A stretch of DNA of 64,000 bases. It comes from Costus lasius. Lineage: Eukaryota > Streptophyta > Magnoliopsida > Zingiberales > Costaceae. The notes beneath the pieces are model-generated. The model was not told where the DNA came from and did not search any database. It saw only the letters and a list, made by a program, of their open reading frames with translations. A program made the translations under genes and the position numbers. Location of the stretch: the NCBI GenBank assembly GCA_027563935.2, contig CM050449.1, positions 59,041,949 to 59,105,948 on the forward strand, in the 5' to 3' direction. Numbering within the stretch: position 1 is the stretch's first letter; every line of letters begins with the position of its first letter. This document shows positions 1 through 11,100 of this stretch, piece after piece.

Positions 1-1305
1 GTGCCCACTGAGTGGGTACAACACGGCCCCAACGATAGTCAGAACAGTGAGGTTTCGCGTCAGAAGGCTTACGTGCTTGATATTATAGCGTTGGATTTTA
101 ACGGTCTTTTATCTTCTTAACTATCATGCAAACCCTGTGGCGATAGCAGAAGATTAAATCATGCAATTCTAATTATAAAAACGATAAGTAGAAAGCATGT
201 TGATCTTATGTGGTAAAAGCCCATTAACCCTAAGTAAGACCTTAATTTTAACTTAAGTCTTCATTTGAGCTCTTCATGGGTCTTTTGCATCTCATCTGGC
301 CCAACCCAGGGCCCTAGTGCCCTTTGCAGCTCAGGTGCGCCCACCAGGTAAATGCGCCTGTCCTAGAGTCGAACCCTAGACCTCCCACCTGGTCAAGCCA
401 CTGCTGCATGCGCCAATGCCATGTGTGCTCTGTGCTCTTGTCTGATTAAAATTACAATTTAATCTATCTAGACAAGATTGACACGCAGGTCAATTACACA
501 ATAAATTAATTAAAATGTGATGCGCAGATCACAAAAATAATAATTTATAATTAATCCAGGCTCGCAGGCCCCAGCACAGCACACATTAACACGGGCAGCC
601 CACATAAGATTAAATAAACAAGCATATGCTTACAATCAACATGTGATCCAATAAGAAAATAAAATTTTGAAAAACCGCATTGGCATCATTTTATTTTTCC
701 TTATGTGCCCTACTACCTTACAACGGTCCATTATTAGGGATCCACTCATCAGACCTAGTCAGATCCACTGCCCTTGCATGCACCAAGTCCTAACTGACTT
801 GAGTCGACCAAATGGTCAATGATGCATGCGCCAAGGGCTGAACGACCTCATGAGTTATGGCAAGCGGGTGTGACCCCGGGCCTAAACCATGTGCGTTCAC
901 AGGTTGTCTCAACCAGACATCGCTACACGCCTGTCCGCAGTCGACCTATAGCCAGCTCGTGCTTGCGCACAGGTGCCATCTGGTCGACCCATCTAGGCTG
1001 TCAGATAGTCTGATCAGACTGGTTGGATCTTGACTAGACTGTGACTTCAACCCTAATAACCCGTCTAAGGGTTTAAAGTAGGCGCCACTTAGATCTAATG
1101 GTAAGCGCGCAAGTCATTAAGTTTTGTGAAAAACATCAACAACAATATGAAAGAAGCGCTACCTTCATACATGCGCCAAGATTAATATACAACATGTAAG
1201 TTTTCGCATGTAACCTATAGATCTAGCAATATGGCGCAAACATGGATCACAAATCAAACATAGCAATCATATTAACATGCATAAGAACCTGGCTCTGATA
1301 CCAGT
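1..1305 (-). other. 5' leader of element G (partial)
   Basis: Non-coding leader between the G primer-binding site and its gag, homologous to 12522-13779 of A. It holds the first palindromic leader hairpin (CCCACTGAGTGGG at 4-16). I see no convincing coding; the 64-codon frame at 819-1013 is not kept as such in sister leaders. Confidence 0.85.
1292..1303 (-). other. Primer-binding site of element G
   Basis: On the minus strand this reads TGGTATCAGAGC, complementary to the 3' end of initiator tRNA-Met, two bases from the LTR end (..CTTTCA). It primes minus-strand DNA synthesis in copia elements. Confidence 0.9.
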
Positions 1306-2954
1306 TGAAAGTCCCCTCAACAAGGGGGGGGGGGGCGAAACCCTACTGGCGCATATGGAGGTTTTAAAGCAGCGGAATGGATTTCTAGGGATGGATTGCA
1401 TGAGATATGATCAACTACAAAAACCCCGATTGCAAACATAAGAAGGATCATACCATCGCCATCCTTTGGATGGTGCCTTGGAAGCAAAGATTGAAAGGGA
1501 TCTTCTCCAAAAGTGACGCACACAAGGTGATGCCGCCTACTCTTTGTTGATCCTTGTGCTAGCAAGGTTCTTCAATGGTCTTTGTTGTATGAAAGGGAAG
1601 AGAAGATTTTCCTTGCTTGGCGAGACCTCTCCCTTGTCGTCAAGAAACTCTACCACACGAATGTGTCAAGAACCAAAAACCAACCGGCGACAAGAGGGCG
1701 AGAGGGAGGCGTGAAGAGAGGCGACGTGAGATGTTGTCACGTAAGTGACATGCTATCTAAAAATAGACAAAACCACTTCTCATCATGAAATGCGCTCATG
1801 AACAAATCGCAAATCTCTTCTCCCATGAACCATGCGCTCACTTGATGAGCTGGTTCAATTTGGTTTGGTTCAAAGACCAATTAACCCAAGCCATTTGGTC
1901 TAGATCACAATAAACCCTAAAGGTTCAAGATCTAACCTAAGATGTTCTTGATGCTCTTGATCTCACCGATCTAGCATCCATTCTCTAAATCAAAGCTTAC
2001 CGATCTTAAGCCCTAATCAATCAAACATGATCAGACCAGATCTCACTTACAATCAGAGATTAAATCCCTTTAAACTGAACCAAAACAATTCAGTCCACAT
2101 GATCTGACTTAAGTAAGCCATATCAACAAATTGTGCGACCCTAAGGGTTTCCTTTAAATGTCGGTAACGACAACTCACGTTATCACGATCAGTGAGGGGT
2201 ATCTAGCAACACATCACTGTCTCCCGATATAAAGGAAAGAGTCTTCCAAGACTACACCCAAACCACAGCACAAGTGTGAATCCACTTCACAAGGCATACA
2301 TGTTTCCTTTGCCACTGGATGTTCTTATTGGACAAGCGTGTCAAGCCTTTAACTCCAATATGATGAGAATGATTAGATCAGATGAACATAGTCATCTGGG
2401 TATGGCCATACACTTTCTCAATCATCTCATTCAAGGGGGCCCCTTTAGAACATCACACTCCAATCAAGGAGACGGCAATCCTATATCTATCACTAGTGTC
2501 CTAACCTGACTCATGATCATTATCCAAGATAGTCTATAACCATTATGTTTCAAATGATATTGAACTACCTCAAAACAATGACAATCATCATTTAGAAACA
2601 CAAGTGATCTCAAGTCAGAGGACATGTGCCACTTGTTGCAAACAAGGATTATTCACATTGTGACAAGCAATTGAATATCCTAGTAGGGTCTGTCCAGTAC
2701 ATCCAATGTACCTATGAGTCTACATCTTATTCCATGCTCGAAGCATCCTATAAGATTAGAACACATATTAGTCTCAATCATATCAAGGCTGTCTCATGTT
2801 CACCAAGATATCTCGACTAAGGACATTACAGCATGTCAGCCAAGCTGAACAGCATTGAGACATTATTCAGAAGCACACTTATTGCAGCAGACAATGTAAC
2901 AAACTGAATAACAACCATTGCCTTTATAAACATAAGAGTTTATACATGATACTG
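1306..2954 (-). repeat. 5' LTR of element G, larger part
   Basis: Minus-strand LTR ending ..GACTTTCA at 1306. With 28245-28292 it totals ~1.70 kb. It includes a C-run hairpin near its end (CCCCT stem, TGTTG loop, AGGGG), a candidate splice donor ATGGCGATG^GTATGA (exon ends at 1454), a TATTTTTAG promoter-like motif (complement of 1757-1765) and a GATAAC-GTGA-GTTGTC hairpin (2169-2184). A 12-G run at 1324-1335 marks its end region. Confidence 0.9.
2169..2184 (-). other. GNRA-type hairpin in LTR of G
   Basis: Sense strand GATAAC-GTGA-GTTGTC: 6-bp stem with one G.U wobble, loop GTGA fits GNRA. Confidence 0.6.
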
Positions 2955-5014
2955 TGATGTAGGGTGGAGACACGAAATATGATACTAACTAAAGTCTGAT
3001 TATTATTTTTTTTTCATTTTTAATTTTTAGAAACAACATATTCATGAAGCAGCCAGAATTCTAGGATTGCATACAAGTATTATTTAAGAAAAGTAACTAT
3101 AGGTTGCATTAGGATCAAATGAACCAAAATTCAAATAGATTAGACCCGCTTGTAGGCGAAGACTTGCAGAAGTTTAGGCCTGTCCGAGAGTGTCAGAAAC
3201 CTGCAAAGAAAAGCTTAATTAGATTAATATTGCGAAGAGAAATAGGCTGCAGGAAACACAGAGATTTGGAAACAGGCTAGCATGCGCCGTTCAACGACGG
3301 CGGGGCTTGGATCACTCATGAGCGGTATTGGAGGCAAAGGGATGACGAGATGGTCTTGTCGGCGTCGGAGCTCGGCGAGGGGTTGTGGAGCGACGCAGCA
3401 AAATCGTGCCGCGGGTGGCTGGCGAGTCCGGGAACAAGGGATCTGGGTTCCTTGAATTCGTTCTTCGTCTGGTAGAGAGGAGGCGATGCGGACTGTGTTG
3501 CTTGTGGTTTGGACGACGACCAAGAGATTGTAGGCGAGGCTGGAATGCTAGAGAGAGCGCGAAGGCGTTGGCGTTCTGGCGGAGGTGGAGACGCGACTGT
3601 TCTGTGAGAACAGGGGACGTGCGCGCGTGGAGCAGGGGTCGACGTTTGTGGTCGCCGTTCGTCGTAGAGGGCACAAACGCAAAACCTGTTACGACTGTAG
3701 GTCGGGGTGATGAAGGCCAAGGGATGGCCGGAGTTTGGGCGCGGACGGTGGTTGGTCGGAGGAGGACGGTGCTGGAAGGTGGAGATGCGCTTGTTCAGCA
3801 GAACAGGGGATGTGCGCGGACGGAACAGGGGCAGCCGGAGATCATCGGAGACGGCAAAGTCTCCCGACCTGCTACAACTGGAAGTTCTCCTGACCAAGGC
3901 GAACGGGTGGCCGGAGTTTGGGATTGATCGGTGACTGATCGGAGGAGATCGACGGCGATCAGTGGTGAAGGGCGGAAGCAGGGGCGTGAGTTGAGGCGTC
4001 ACCGGAAATCTTCCGATTCCGGCGATCTAGACGTCGGATGGGGCGATCCCTCCGGTTGTGGGTTCGACTAGAACTGTAGAAGGCGTGGTTGAAATTTGAG
4101 GACGATCCGTCGGTTGGATCGTTGCTGGCGGCGAGGCGAACGGAGAGTCCAAGGCTGGACTCGGCTGGAAGCTGGGTGTGGAATGCGACAGCGGCGGAAG
4201 GTTGTTTAAGCGTGGCAGAGGTGGAAGATGGATAGCGCAGCGACGAGGAGGATGCAGCACGGTAGAGACTCCAAGTCCATGGAAGATTTAGAGGAGACGA
4301 TAGTGAGGAAGTTCCAAATCCATGGAAGCTTCAGCTATCAGAGGAAGAGAGGAAGAGAGGAAGAGAGGAAGAGAGGAAGAAACATCCGATAGAGAGAAAC
4401 GAAAACCATTTCCATTCCTTTTCAAAATCTTGTCTAAAAACTCTGATTACAAAAGAGGAGAGACCATCTTATAGATGATGGTTGGAAACATAGCAGGAAT
4501 TATAGCCGTTGGCTGTAAGCTCCAACGGTTGAATTTTGACTCTCAAAATCTGTGGCCGCATTTGTTGAAGATCTTGCAGGATTTGGTGCATGGCATTAGC
4601 GAGAATTGCAAGTATTGCACAGGCTGAGAAGTTGATTGGCACGTAATCTTTGAAGCTTTGGATGAGTGAATAAATGTTGTTTGCAACTTGTTTTGAAGGT
4701 TAAGAGCTCCCAAATTGTTGAGAGTGGATGAAGATTGAAAGCTGGAATTGGATGTCGACTGGAACTTGTTGTGGATTTGAGCTTGGATCTTCTTGAGATG
4801 TTGACTTCAATTGTCTTGATCTCATGTTGATTACATGGCAAATGAAATAATAAGGATTAGTGCCACATTAAATTTAGAATGACATTCCAATCAAAGTCAA
4901 ATTTTAGACATAAATGTTGACTAAGTCTAGGTTCAATCATGGTTTAAAATATTCAGGCAAAATTTGACCAAGTCAAAATTAAGTCTAATATCATGCGAAA
5001 ATGCTCCTGCATCA
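2955..5014 (-). repeat. 3' LTR of element M
   Basis: 2060-bp LTR matching 17135-17669 + 26692-28239 almost exactly. This uninterrupted copy shows the empty site for B: GCGATGCGGACTG at ~3482-3494. Its centre (~3290-4260) is strikingly GC-rich and open in several frames on both strands, with proline/arginine-rich translations. A (GAGGAAGA)n repeat lies at 4341-4380. Confidence 0.93.
4341..4380. repeat. (GAGGAAGA)n microsatellite in M 3' LTR
   Basis: About five tandem 8-bp units. The other M LTR copy at 27541-27604 has about eight, which accounts for the ~24-bp LTR length difference. Confidence 0.9.
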
Positions 5015-5025
5015 TACACCCCCGG
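5015..5025 (-). other. Polypurine tract of element M
   Basis: Minus strand reads CCGGGGGTGTA directly before the LTR start TGATGC. It is the plus-strand primer site. Confidence 0.75.
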
Positions 5026-5082
5026 TTCAAATGTTTCTACTCCTGGAGAAACTTAGGTTAATTAAAAAAAAACTAGCAACAA

Positions 5083-6367
5083 TTAAACTACTAGCATGGA
5101 AATTAACAACTTATCACGCTTAGGTGGAGGCCTATAAGTGTATTCATCTTTGAGGATAGGTAGGAAGAGAAGTTGATCATGCATAAGTTGAGTGGGTTGT
5201 CTTGTTTTAACCCCTAATGTACTTCTCACAATCAAGAAGCTAGGTGAAAGAAAATTCAGATTTAAACAAGACATATTAGCAAGCTCAAGTAGTCCATTAT
5301 AGGATCTAAGAGAAGGAAAGATAAAATCAATATATTCAACTTGCAAAAGAGGTAAAGCACTCATGTTTTCACTTTGTTTGATTGACCTTACAGGTGGCTT
5401 AGGAGCGTGGGTAGTTGGATCTAAGAGGCATGACTCAAGGATCATGGGATCATGGGTCAAGTCTTCTAAGCCTTCAAGATGTGGTTCTCTTAATGATTGA
5501 GACTTGGGGTCTAGGTCAATGGCAAAAGGATCTAACATTGGTTCAAAGTGTGGTTCATCATGATCTATGGATGTGGATTCAACTTGGCTATCTAAGTCAT
5601 CAATGATAAATGTTCCAAACTTAAGTTGTGCTATGCCTAATGGAATCTCTATAGGCAATTGATTCTCACATGTGTTAATAATGGGTTCCTTAGTTGGAAT
5701 AGATGTGCTAGAGTCAAGTTGAGGCATGTATTCTAAAGAACCTATGGGTATGGGTCCTAAAATTGAAGGTAAAGGTACTTCATGATTTATTTCTTCAAAT
5801 TTAGTGGTTTCATCAAAACATGGTTTAGGTTCTAAAGTAGGCTCTAAGGTTTGGTTGAACTCTAGAGGATTAGGACTCTCTTGTTTAACTTGTAAGTGGG
5901 GCTTTCTTAATTTCTCCATTGATTGTTGCAACTTTTTCATATGCTCCTTGAACTCATGTTGCAACTTTTTAGTTTGCTCCCTTAACTCATCATAAGGGTG
6001 AATTATGTGTGGCATCCCTTTATGAATAAAACTATAACTCCAAGGGTTGTGAAAATAATGTCCTTGATAATCATGCATGAATTCATTCCCTAATAAGATG
6101 TCAAATCCTTCTAAACTCATTACATCACACCAAATTTCAGTTTTCATATTGCCTAATTGAATAGGAACTAAGCATTGAAAGTCAACTAAAGTTGAAGTGA
6201 AATCATCCCAAGTTATGCAATAAGGGTTAGGATTTTTTTCTATGGTAAGGCCAAATTTTTCAAGGGATCTAGGAGATATGATATTGTACTTGACAAAATG
6301 ATCAATAATAGTTTTACATTTAAAACCATTGCACCAAATATGTGTAGTAAAACTATTAGGCCCATGT
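5083..6367 (-). pseudogene. Element M ORF, 3' part: retropepsin-like protein without the active-site triad
   Basis: This piece joins in frame with 15609-15488 across element A (TSD CATGT counted once), giving ~468 codons starting at the ATG at 15609-15607. After ~45 residues it matches the plant Ty3/gypsy protease region: CKTIID, then ISPRSLEKFGL, PYCITWDD, a WCDV strand, ILLG and WSYSF motifs. Where active proteases have Asp-Ser/Thr-Gly, M reads IIDHF (Asp ~63), so catalysis is unlikely. The rest is a Glu/Lys/Gln-rich stretch (probable coiled coil, ~145-175) and an acidic, proline-rich tail ending near the polypurine tract. No RT or integrase follows. The ORF was open until A inserted. Its role is unknown; protease homology is from motif pattern only. 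Confidence 0.75.
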
Positions 6368-6427
6368 TGAAAGTCCCCTTCAAGGGGGAGCGCAATTTCA
6401 AAGTCCCCTTCAAGGGGGAGCGGAAAC
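6368..6427 (-). repeat. Tandem duplication of the LTR end (2 x 30 bp)
   Basis: Two units built on AGTCCCCTTCAAGGGGGAGC. The 5' LTR of A has one. The outer unit forms the element boundary against TSD CATGT. Confidence 0.85.
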
Positions 6428-7264
6428 AAGATGAAGCCCTAAATAAGGGGGTGGGGGCGCATGTAGATGTTTTTAGGGGATTCATCATCAAGATCGCATG
6501 TAGACATATGATTAACTTATATGAACGGAAAAGAGATCACAAGGTGTCATACCAATGCCATTAGAGTGGATGTCGGTTTGGAAGCAAAAGACCAAACGAG
6601 ATCTTCTCCACAAGCGACGCACACAAAGTGATGTTGCTTACCCCTTGTGAACCTTGTGCTAGCAAGCTTCTTCAAGGGTCTTTGCCGTATGAGAAAAGGG
6701 GAAGAACTTCTTGCTTGGCGAGAGAGTTTTCTTCTCTTCACCTTGTCGTCAATTCACCACGACACCCAAGAGAGTTTCGCTCGAGGTGAGTGTGTAACCT
6801 TCCACACTAATGTGGAGGCGTTACATGCATTCAATCTTTGAAACCGATTTCCCAAAAAGGTAAGTATTCAAAGCCTCATGCGTTCACACCAAGTGAACCA
6901 TCGAATCTCCTCTTTGAACCAAGTGTTGAACCGGTTCTTTGATTTGGTTCAATCGAATTTTGTTCAATCACCAAATCAAACCAAGCCAAGCTACGATCTA
7001 GACCTTCTATGAACCAAATGGCTCATGATCTAACCATTCATCTTCCGATGCTCTAGATCTCACGATCCAGCATGCAATCTCTCGATCGAAGCTTACCGAT
7101 CTCAAGCCCTAATCAATCAAACATGATCAGTCCAGATCTCACTTACAATCAGAGACTAAAGCCCTTTAAACTGAACCCAAATAATTCAGTCCACACGATC
7201 TGACTTAAGTAAGCCATATCACCATATTGTGCGACCCTAAGGGTTTCCTTTATATGTCGGTAAC

Positions 7265-7280
7265 AATAACTTTCGTTATC
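7265..7280 (-). other. GNRA-type hairpin in A 3' LTR
   Basis: Sense GATAAC-GAAA-GTTATT; the closing pair is G.U. The partner LTR has GTTATC. Confidence 0.6.
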
Positions 7281-8100
7281 ACGATCAGTGAGGGGTATCT
7301 AGCAACACATCACTGTCTCCCGATTTAAAGGAAAGAGTCTTCCAAGACTTCACCCAAACCACAGCACAAGTGTGAACCCACTTCACAAGGCATACATGTT
7401 TCCTTTGCCACTGGATGTTCTTATTGGACAAGCATGTCAAGCTTGTAACTCCAATATGATGAGCATGATTAGATCAGATGAACATAGTCATCTGGGTATG
7501 GCCATACACTTTCTCAATCATCTCATATAGGGGGGCCCTTTAGAACATCACACTCCTTAAACAAGGAGACGGCAATCCTTTGTCTATCACTAGTGCCCTA
7601 ACCTGATTCAAGCTCACCATCCAAGATAGTCTATAATCATTATGTTTCAAATGATATTGAACTACCTCAAGACAATGACAATCATCATTTAGAAACACAA
7701 GTGATCTCAAGTCAGAGGACATGTGCCACTTGCTGCTTACAAGGATCATTCACATTGTGACAAGCAATTGAATATCCTAGTAGGGTCTGTCCAGTACATC
7801 CAATGTACCCATGAGTCTACATCTTATTCCATGCTCGAAGCATCCTATAAGATTAGAACACATATTAGTCTTAACCATATCAAGGCTGTCTCAAGTTCAC
7901 CAAGATATCTCGACTAAGGACATATTGACTGTCAGCCTAGCTGAACAGCTTTGAGACATTATTCAGAAGTACACTTATTACAGCAGACAAGGTAACAAAC
8001 TGAATAACAACCATGCCTTTTATAAACACAAGAGTTTATTACATGATACTTATACAATCCCAAAGGCCTCAAACATTAGCCTTAAGGGCATACCCCAACA

Positions 8101-8115
8101 ATCTCCCACTTGCAC
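8101..8115 (-). other. Polypurine tract of element A
   Basis: Minus strand GTGCAAGTGGGAGAT abuts the LTR start TGTTGGGG. Confidence 0.85.
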
Positions 8116-8120
8116 TTAAT

Positions 8121-11100
8121 CTAATGGTTGAGAAATCTCAAACCCATATTATTACAGTGCTTCTCATGCTTCTGCTGCGCCAGAGGCTTGGTAAGCGGGT
8201 CTGCCAGATTGTCATCTGTATGAACCTTGCATATTTTGATCTCGCCACGATCAATGATCTCCCGGATCAAGTGAAACCGTCTCTGTATGTGCTTGGACTT
8301 CTGGTGCGACCGTGGTTCCTTTGCTTGTGCGATTGCTCCAGTGTTATCACAGAAGATAACCAAAGGATCTGCACTCGAAGGAACAACACCAAGTTCTCTC
8401 ACGAACTTACGAATCCACACTGCCTCCTTAGATGCTTCCGAGGCTGCAACATACTCGGCTTCTGTTGTGGAATCAGCAACAGTTGACTGTTTGAAACTCT
8501 TCCACACCACTGCTCCACCATTCAAGCTAAAAACATAGCCTGATTGCGATCGGAAATCATCCTGGTCCGACTGGAACGAAGCGTCAGTATATCCTTCTAT
8601 ACTGAGTTCTTCCTGACCACCATATATCAAGAACATATCTTTGGTCCTCCGCAGATATTTTAAGATGTTCTTGACTGCAATCCAGTGCGCCAAACCTGGA
8701 TTACTTTGGAATCGACTGGTCACGCTTAACCCGTAAGTGACGTCTGGGCGAGTACACAACATCGCATACATAATGGACCCAATAGCCGAAGCATAAGGCA
8801 TATTGTCCATTTCATCTTTCTCAGTCTGTGTTTGTGGACACTGACTCTTTGAAAGATTCAGACCATGTCTGACTGGAAGATATCCACGTTTAGAATTCTC
8901 TAAATGGAATCTCTCCAGGACCTTATCGATGTAAGTACTCTGGCACAGCCCGAGAAGCCTCTTAGATCTATCCCGGTAGATCTTCACACCTAACACATAG
9001 GCTGCTTCTCCTAGATCTTTCATCTGGAAACATTTTCCTAACCATGCTTTAACAGCATGCAGTTCAGGAATATCATTTCCAATGATCAAGATATCATCGA
9101 CGTAGAGGATTAGAAATGTAATCACGCTCCCACTAAACCTCTTATATACACACGGGTCATCTTCATTCTTGATGAAACCAAACTTAGAGATTGATTCATC
9201 AAAACGAATGTTCCAGCTTCTAGATGCTTGCTTAAGTCCATAAATGGACTTCTTTAATTTGCATATTTTATGACGATCTGATGGATTAGTGAAACCCTCA
9301 GGTTGTGTCATATACACATCCTCATCCAGATTTCCATTAAGGAAAGCTGTCTTCACATCCATCTGCCAGATCTCATAATCGTAATATGCAGCTATCGCGA
9401 AAAGAATCTGAATAGACTTAAACATAGCCACAGGTGAGAAAGTTTCATCATAATCTATCCCGTAGATTTGTTTGAAACCTTTCGCAACCAGCCTGCCTTT
9501 ATAGGTAACCACGTTACCATCCATGTCAATCTTCTTCTTGAAGATCCATTTACAGCCTATAGGGATTACTCCCGGAGGCGGATCAACCAAATCCCAGACT
9601 TGGTTATCTGACATGGAGTCCATCTCGGCTCGCATAGCATCAAGCCATCTAGCTGACTCCGGTCCACTGACCGCATCCGCATAAGTAAGGGGTTCATCAT
9701 TCTCAACGATGTAGACTCCGTCATAGCGCTCAGGCTGTCGACGGATCCTTCCCGATCTTCGCGGTTCCCGTGATATCTGAGCCTCAGGTTGTTCAATAAC
9801 CTGATCTACTGGCTCAGGCTCATCCAACTGTGCTTGAACACTTTGTCCTTCTTCTGGATTCTCATCCAGTTTTATTTCTCTCCCACTGGCCTCTTGCAGA
9901 AGAAACTCCTTCTCAAGAAATATGGCTGTCCGAGCAACAAATACCTTGTTCTCCTTGGGATCGTAGAAATAATAACCCTTAGTTTCCTTAGGGTAACCGA
10001 CAAAAATACATCTCTCAGATCTGCTCTCTAGTTTCCCAGAGGCGAGCTTTTTGACATAAGCCTCGCAACCCCAGATCCTGATAAATGTCAAGCTAGGCTG
10101 TTTCCCATACCATAACTCATATGGCGTCTTTGAAACTGCCTTGGATGGCACTCGGTTTAGTACCTTTGCAGCTGTTTCCAGTGCAAAACCCCAAAAGGAA
10201 TATGGAAGAGTAGCCTGACTCATCATAGAACGAACCATATCAAGTAACGTTCTATTTCTCCTTTCGAACACACCATTCCATTGCGGTGTTCCTGGCGGAG
10301 TGAGCTGTGAGATAATCCCACACTCCTTTAGATAGTCAGTAAACGCATGACTCAGGTATTCACCACCTCGATCAGAACGAAGTGCCTTGATATTACGGCC
10401 TAACTGATTTTGTACTTCATTTTTGAACTCTTTGAACTTGTCAAAAGATTCACTTTTATGTCTCATTAAAAAGACATAACCATACCTACTGAAATCGTCA
10501 GTAAAGGTAATGAAGTACTGATAGCCACCTCTGGCATGTTTACTGAAAGGCCCACACACATCACTGTGTATAAGGTCAAGTAAACCTGAAGCCCTTTGTC
10601 CTTTGTTAGGAAAAGGTGACTTCGTCATTTTACCCATCAAACAAGCTTTGCATGTATCAATCTCCTCACAGGAGAATGATCCCAGCAGTCCATGATCATG
10701 CAACCGCTTAATGCGTTTCTTGTTAATATGGCCTAAACGACTATGCCATAGCAAGGTGCTGTGATCAGCATACTTGGCTTTCTTGTTATCAATGTTTTGT
10801 ATAGAATGTTCCATGTCCAACATGAATAACCCATTGTTAATTGAACCAGTCGCATACACAATATTATCATAAGTTAAAACACACTTTGAAATCTTGCATT
10901 CAAAGGCAAATCCTTTCCTGACAAGAGCAGGAATAGAGATAATATTCTTGGTAATACTGGGTACAAAATAACAATTGTTTAATTCTAATACAATGCCAGA
11001 TGGTAAAGAAATGAAATAGTCTCCTACAGCAACAGCAGCAACCCGTGCCCCGTTTCCAACTCGTAGGTCTACCTCATGCTGTCCCACCTGCCTTCTTCTC

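Larger units (their letters stand above)
1..2954 (-). mobile_element. Element G: family-I Ty1/copia element, leader and most of its 5' LTR
   Basis: Minus-strand family-I copia element whose gag-pol lies left of the window. Visible here are its leader (1-1305) and 5' LTR (1306-2954). The LTR resumes at 28245-28292 because element M inserted into it, duplicating TACTG. Order and sequence match the complete elements A and D. G itself sits in family-II element K: the LTR ends at 28292 and K's gag zinc-knuckle coding starts at once. The bases GCAGG at 28293-28297 would be G's TSD, but the partner is outside the window. Confidence 0.88.
6368..8100 (-). repeat. 3' LTR of element A
   Basis: 1733 bp, starting TGTTGGGGTATGCCC at 8100 on the minus strand. 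It is 30 bp longer than its partner because the terminal hairpin unit is duplicated (6368-6427). A GATAAC-GAAA-GTTATT hairpin lies at 7265-7280. Small ORFs here (e.g. 6741-6547) contain the VCVACGED peptide upstream of the donor. Confidence 0.94.

Noticed and set aside
1292..1303. tRNA-Met gene fragment
   Set aside because: Only the 12-nt complement of the tRNA 3' end is present, beside an LTR end: a primer-binding site, not a tRNA gene.
3316..4002. 228-codon minus-strand ORF in M's LTR as a host gene
   Set aside because: Low-complexity Pro/Arg/Ser translation, equally long frames on the other strand, and the same sequence in both M LTRs. Reported only as a compositional anomaly.
7723..7917. 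64-codon ORF (..QLNILVGSVQYIQC..) recurring many times across the window
   Set aside because: It recurs because each LTR recurs. In plus-strand elements it lies antisense, and it has no link to gag. Probably a chance open frame in conserved LTR sequence.
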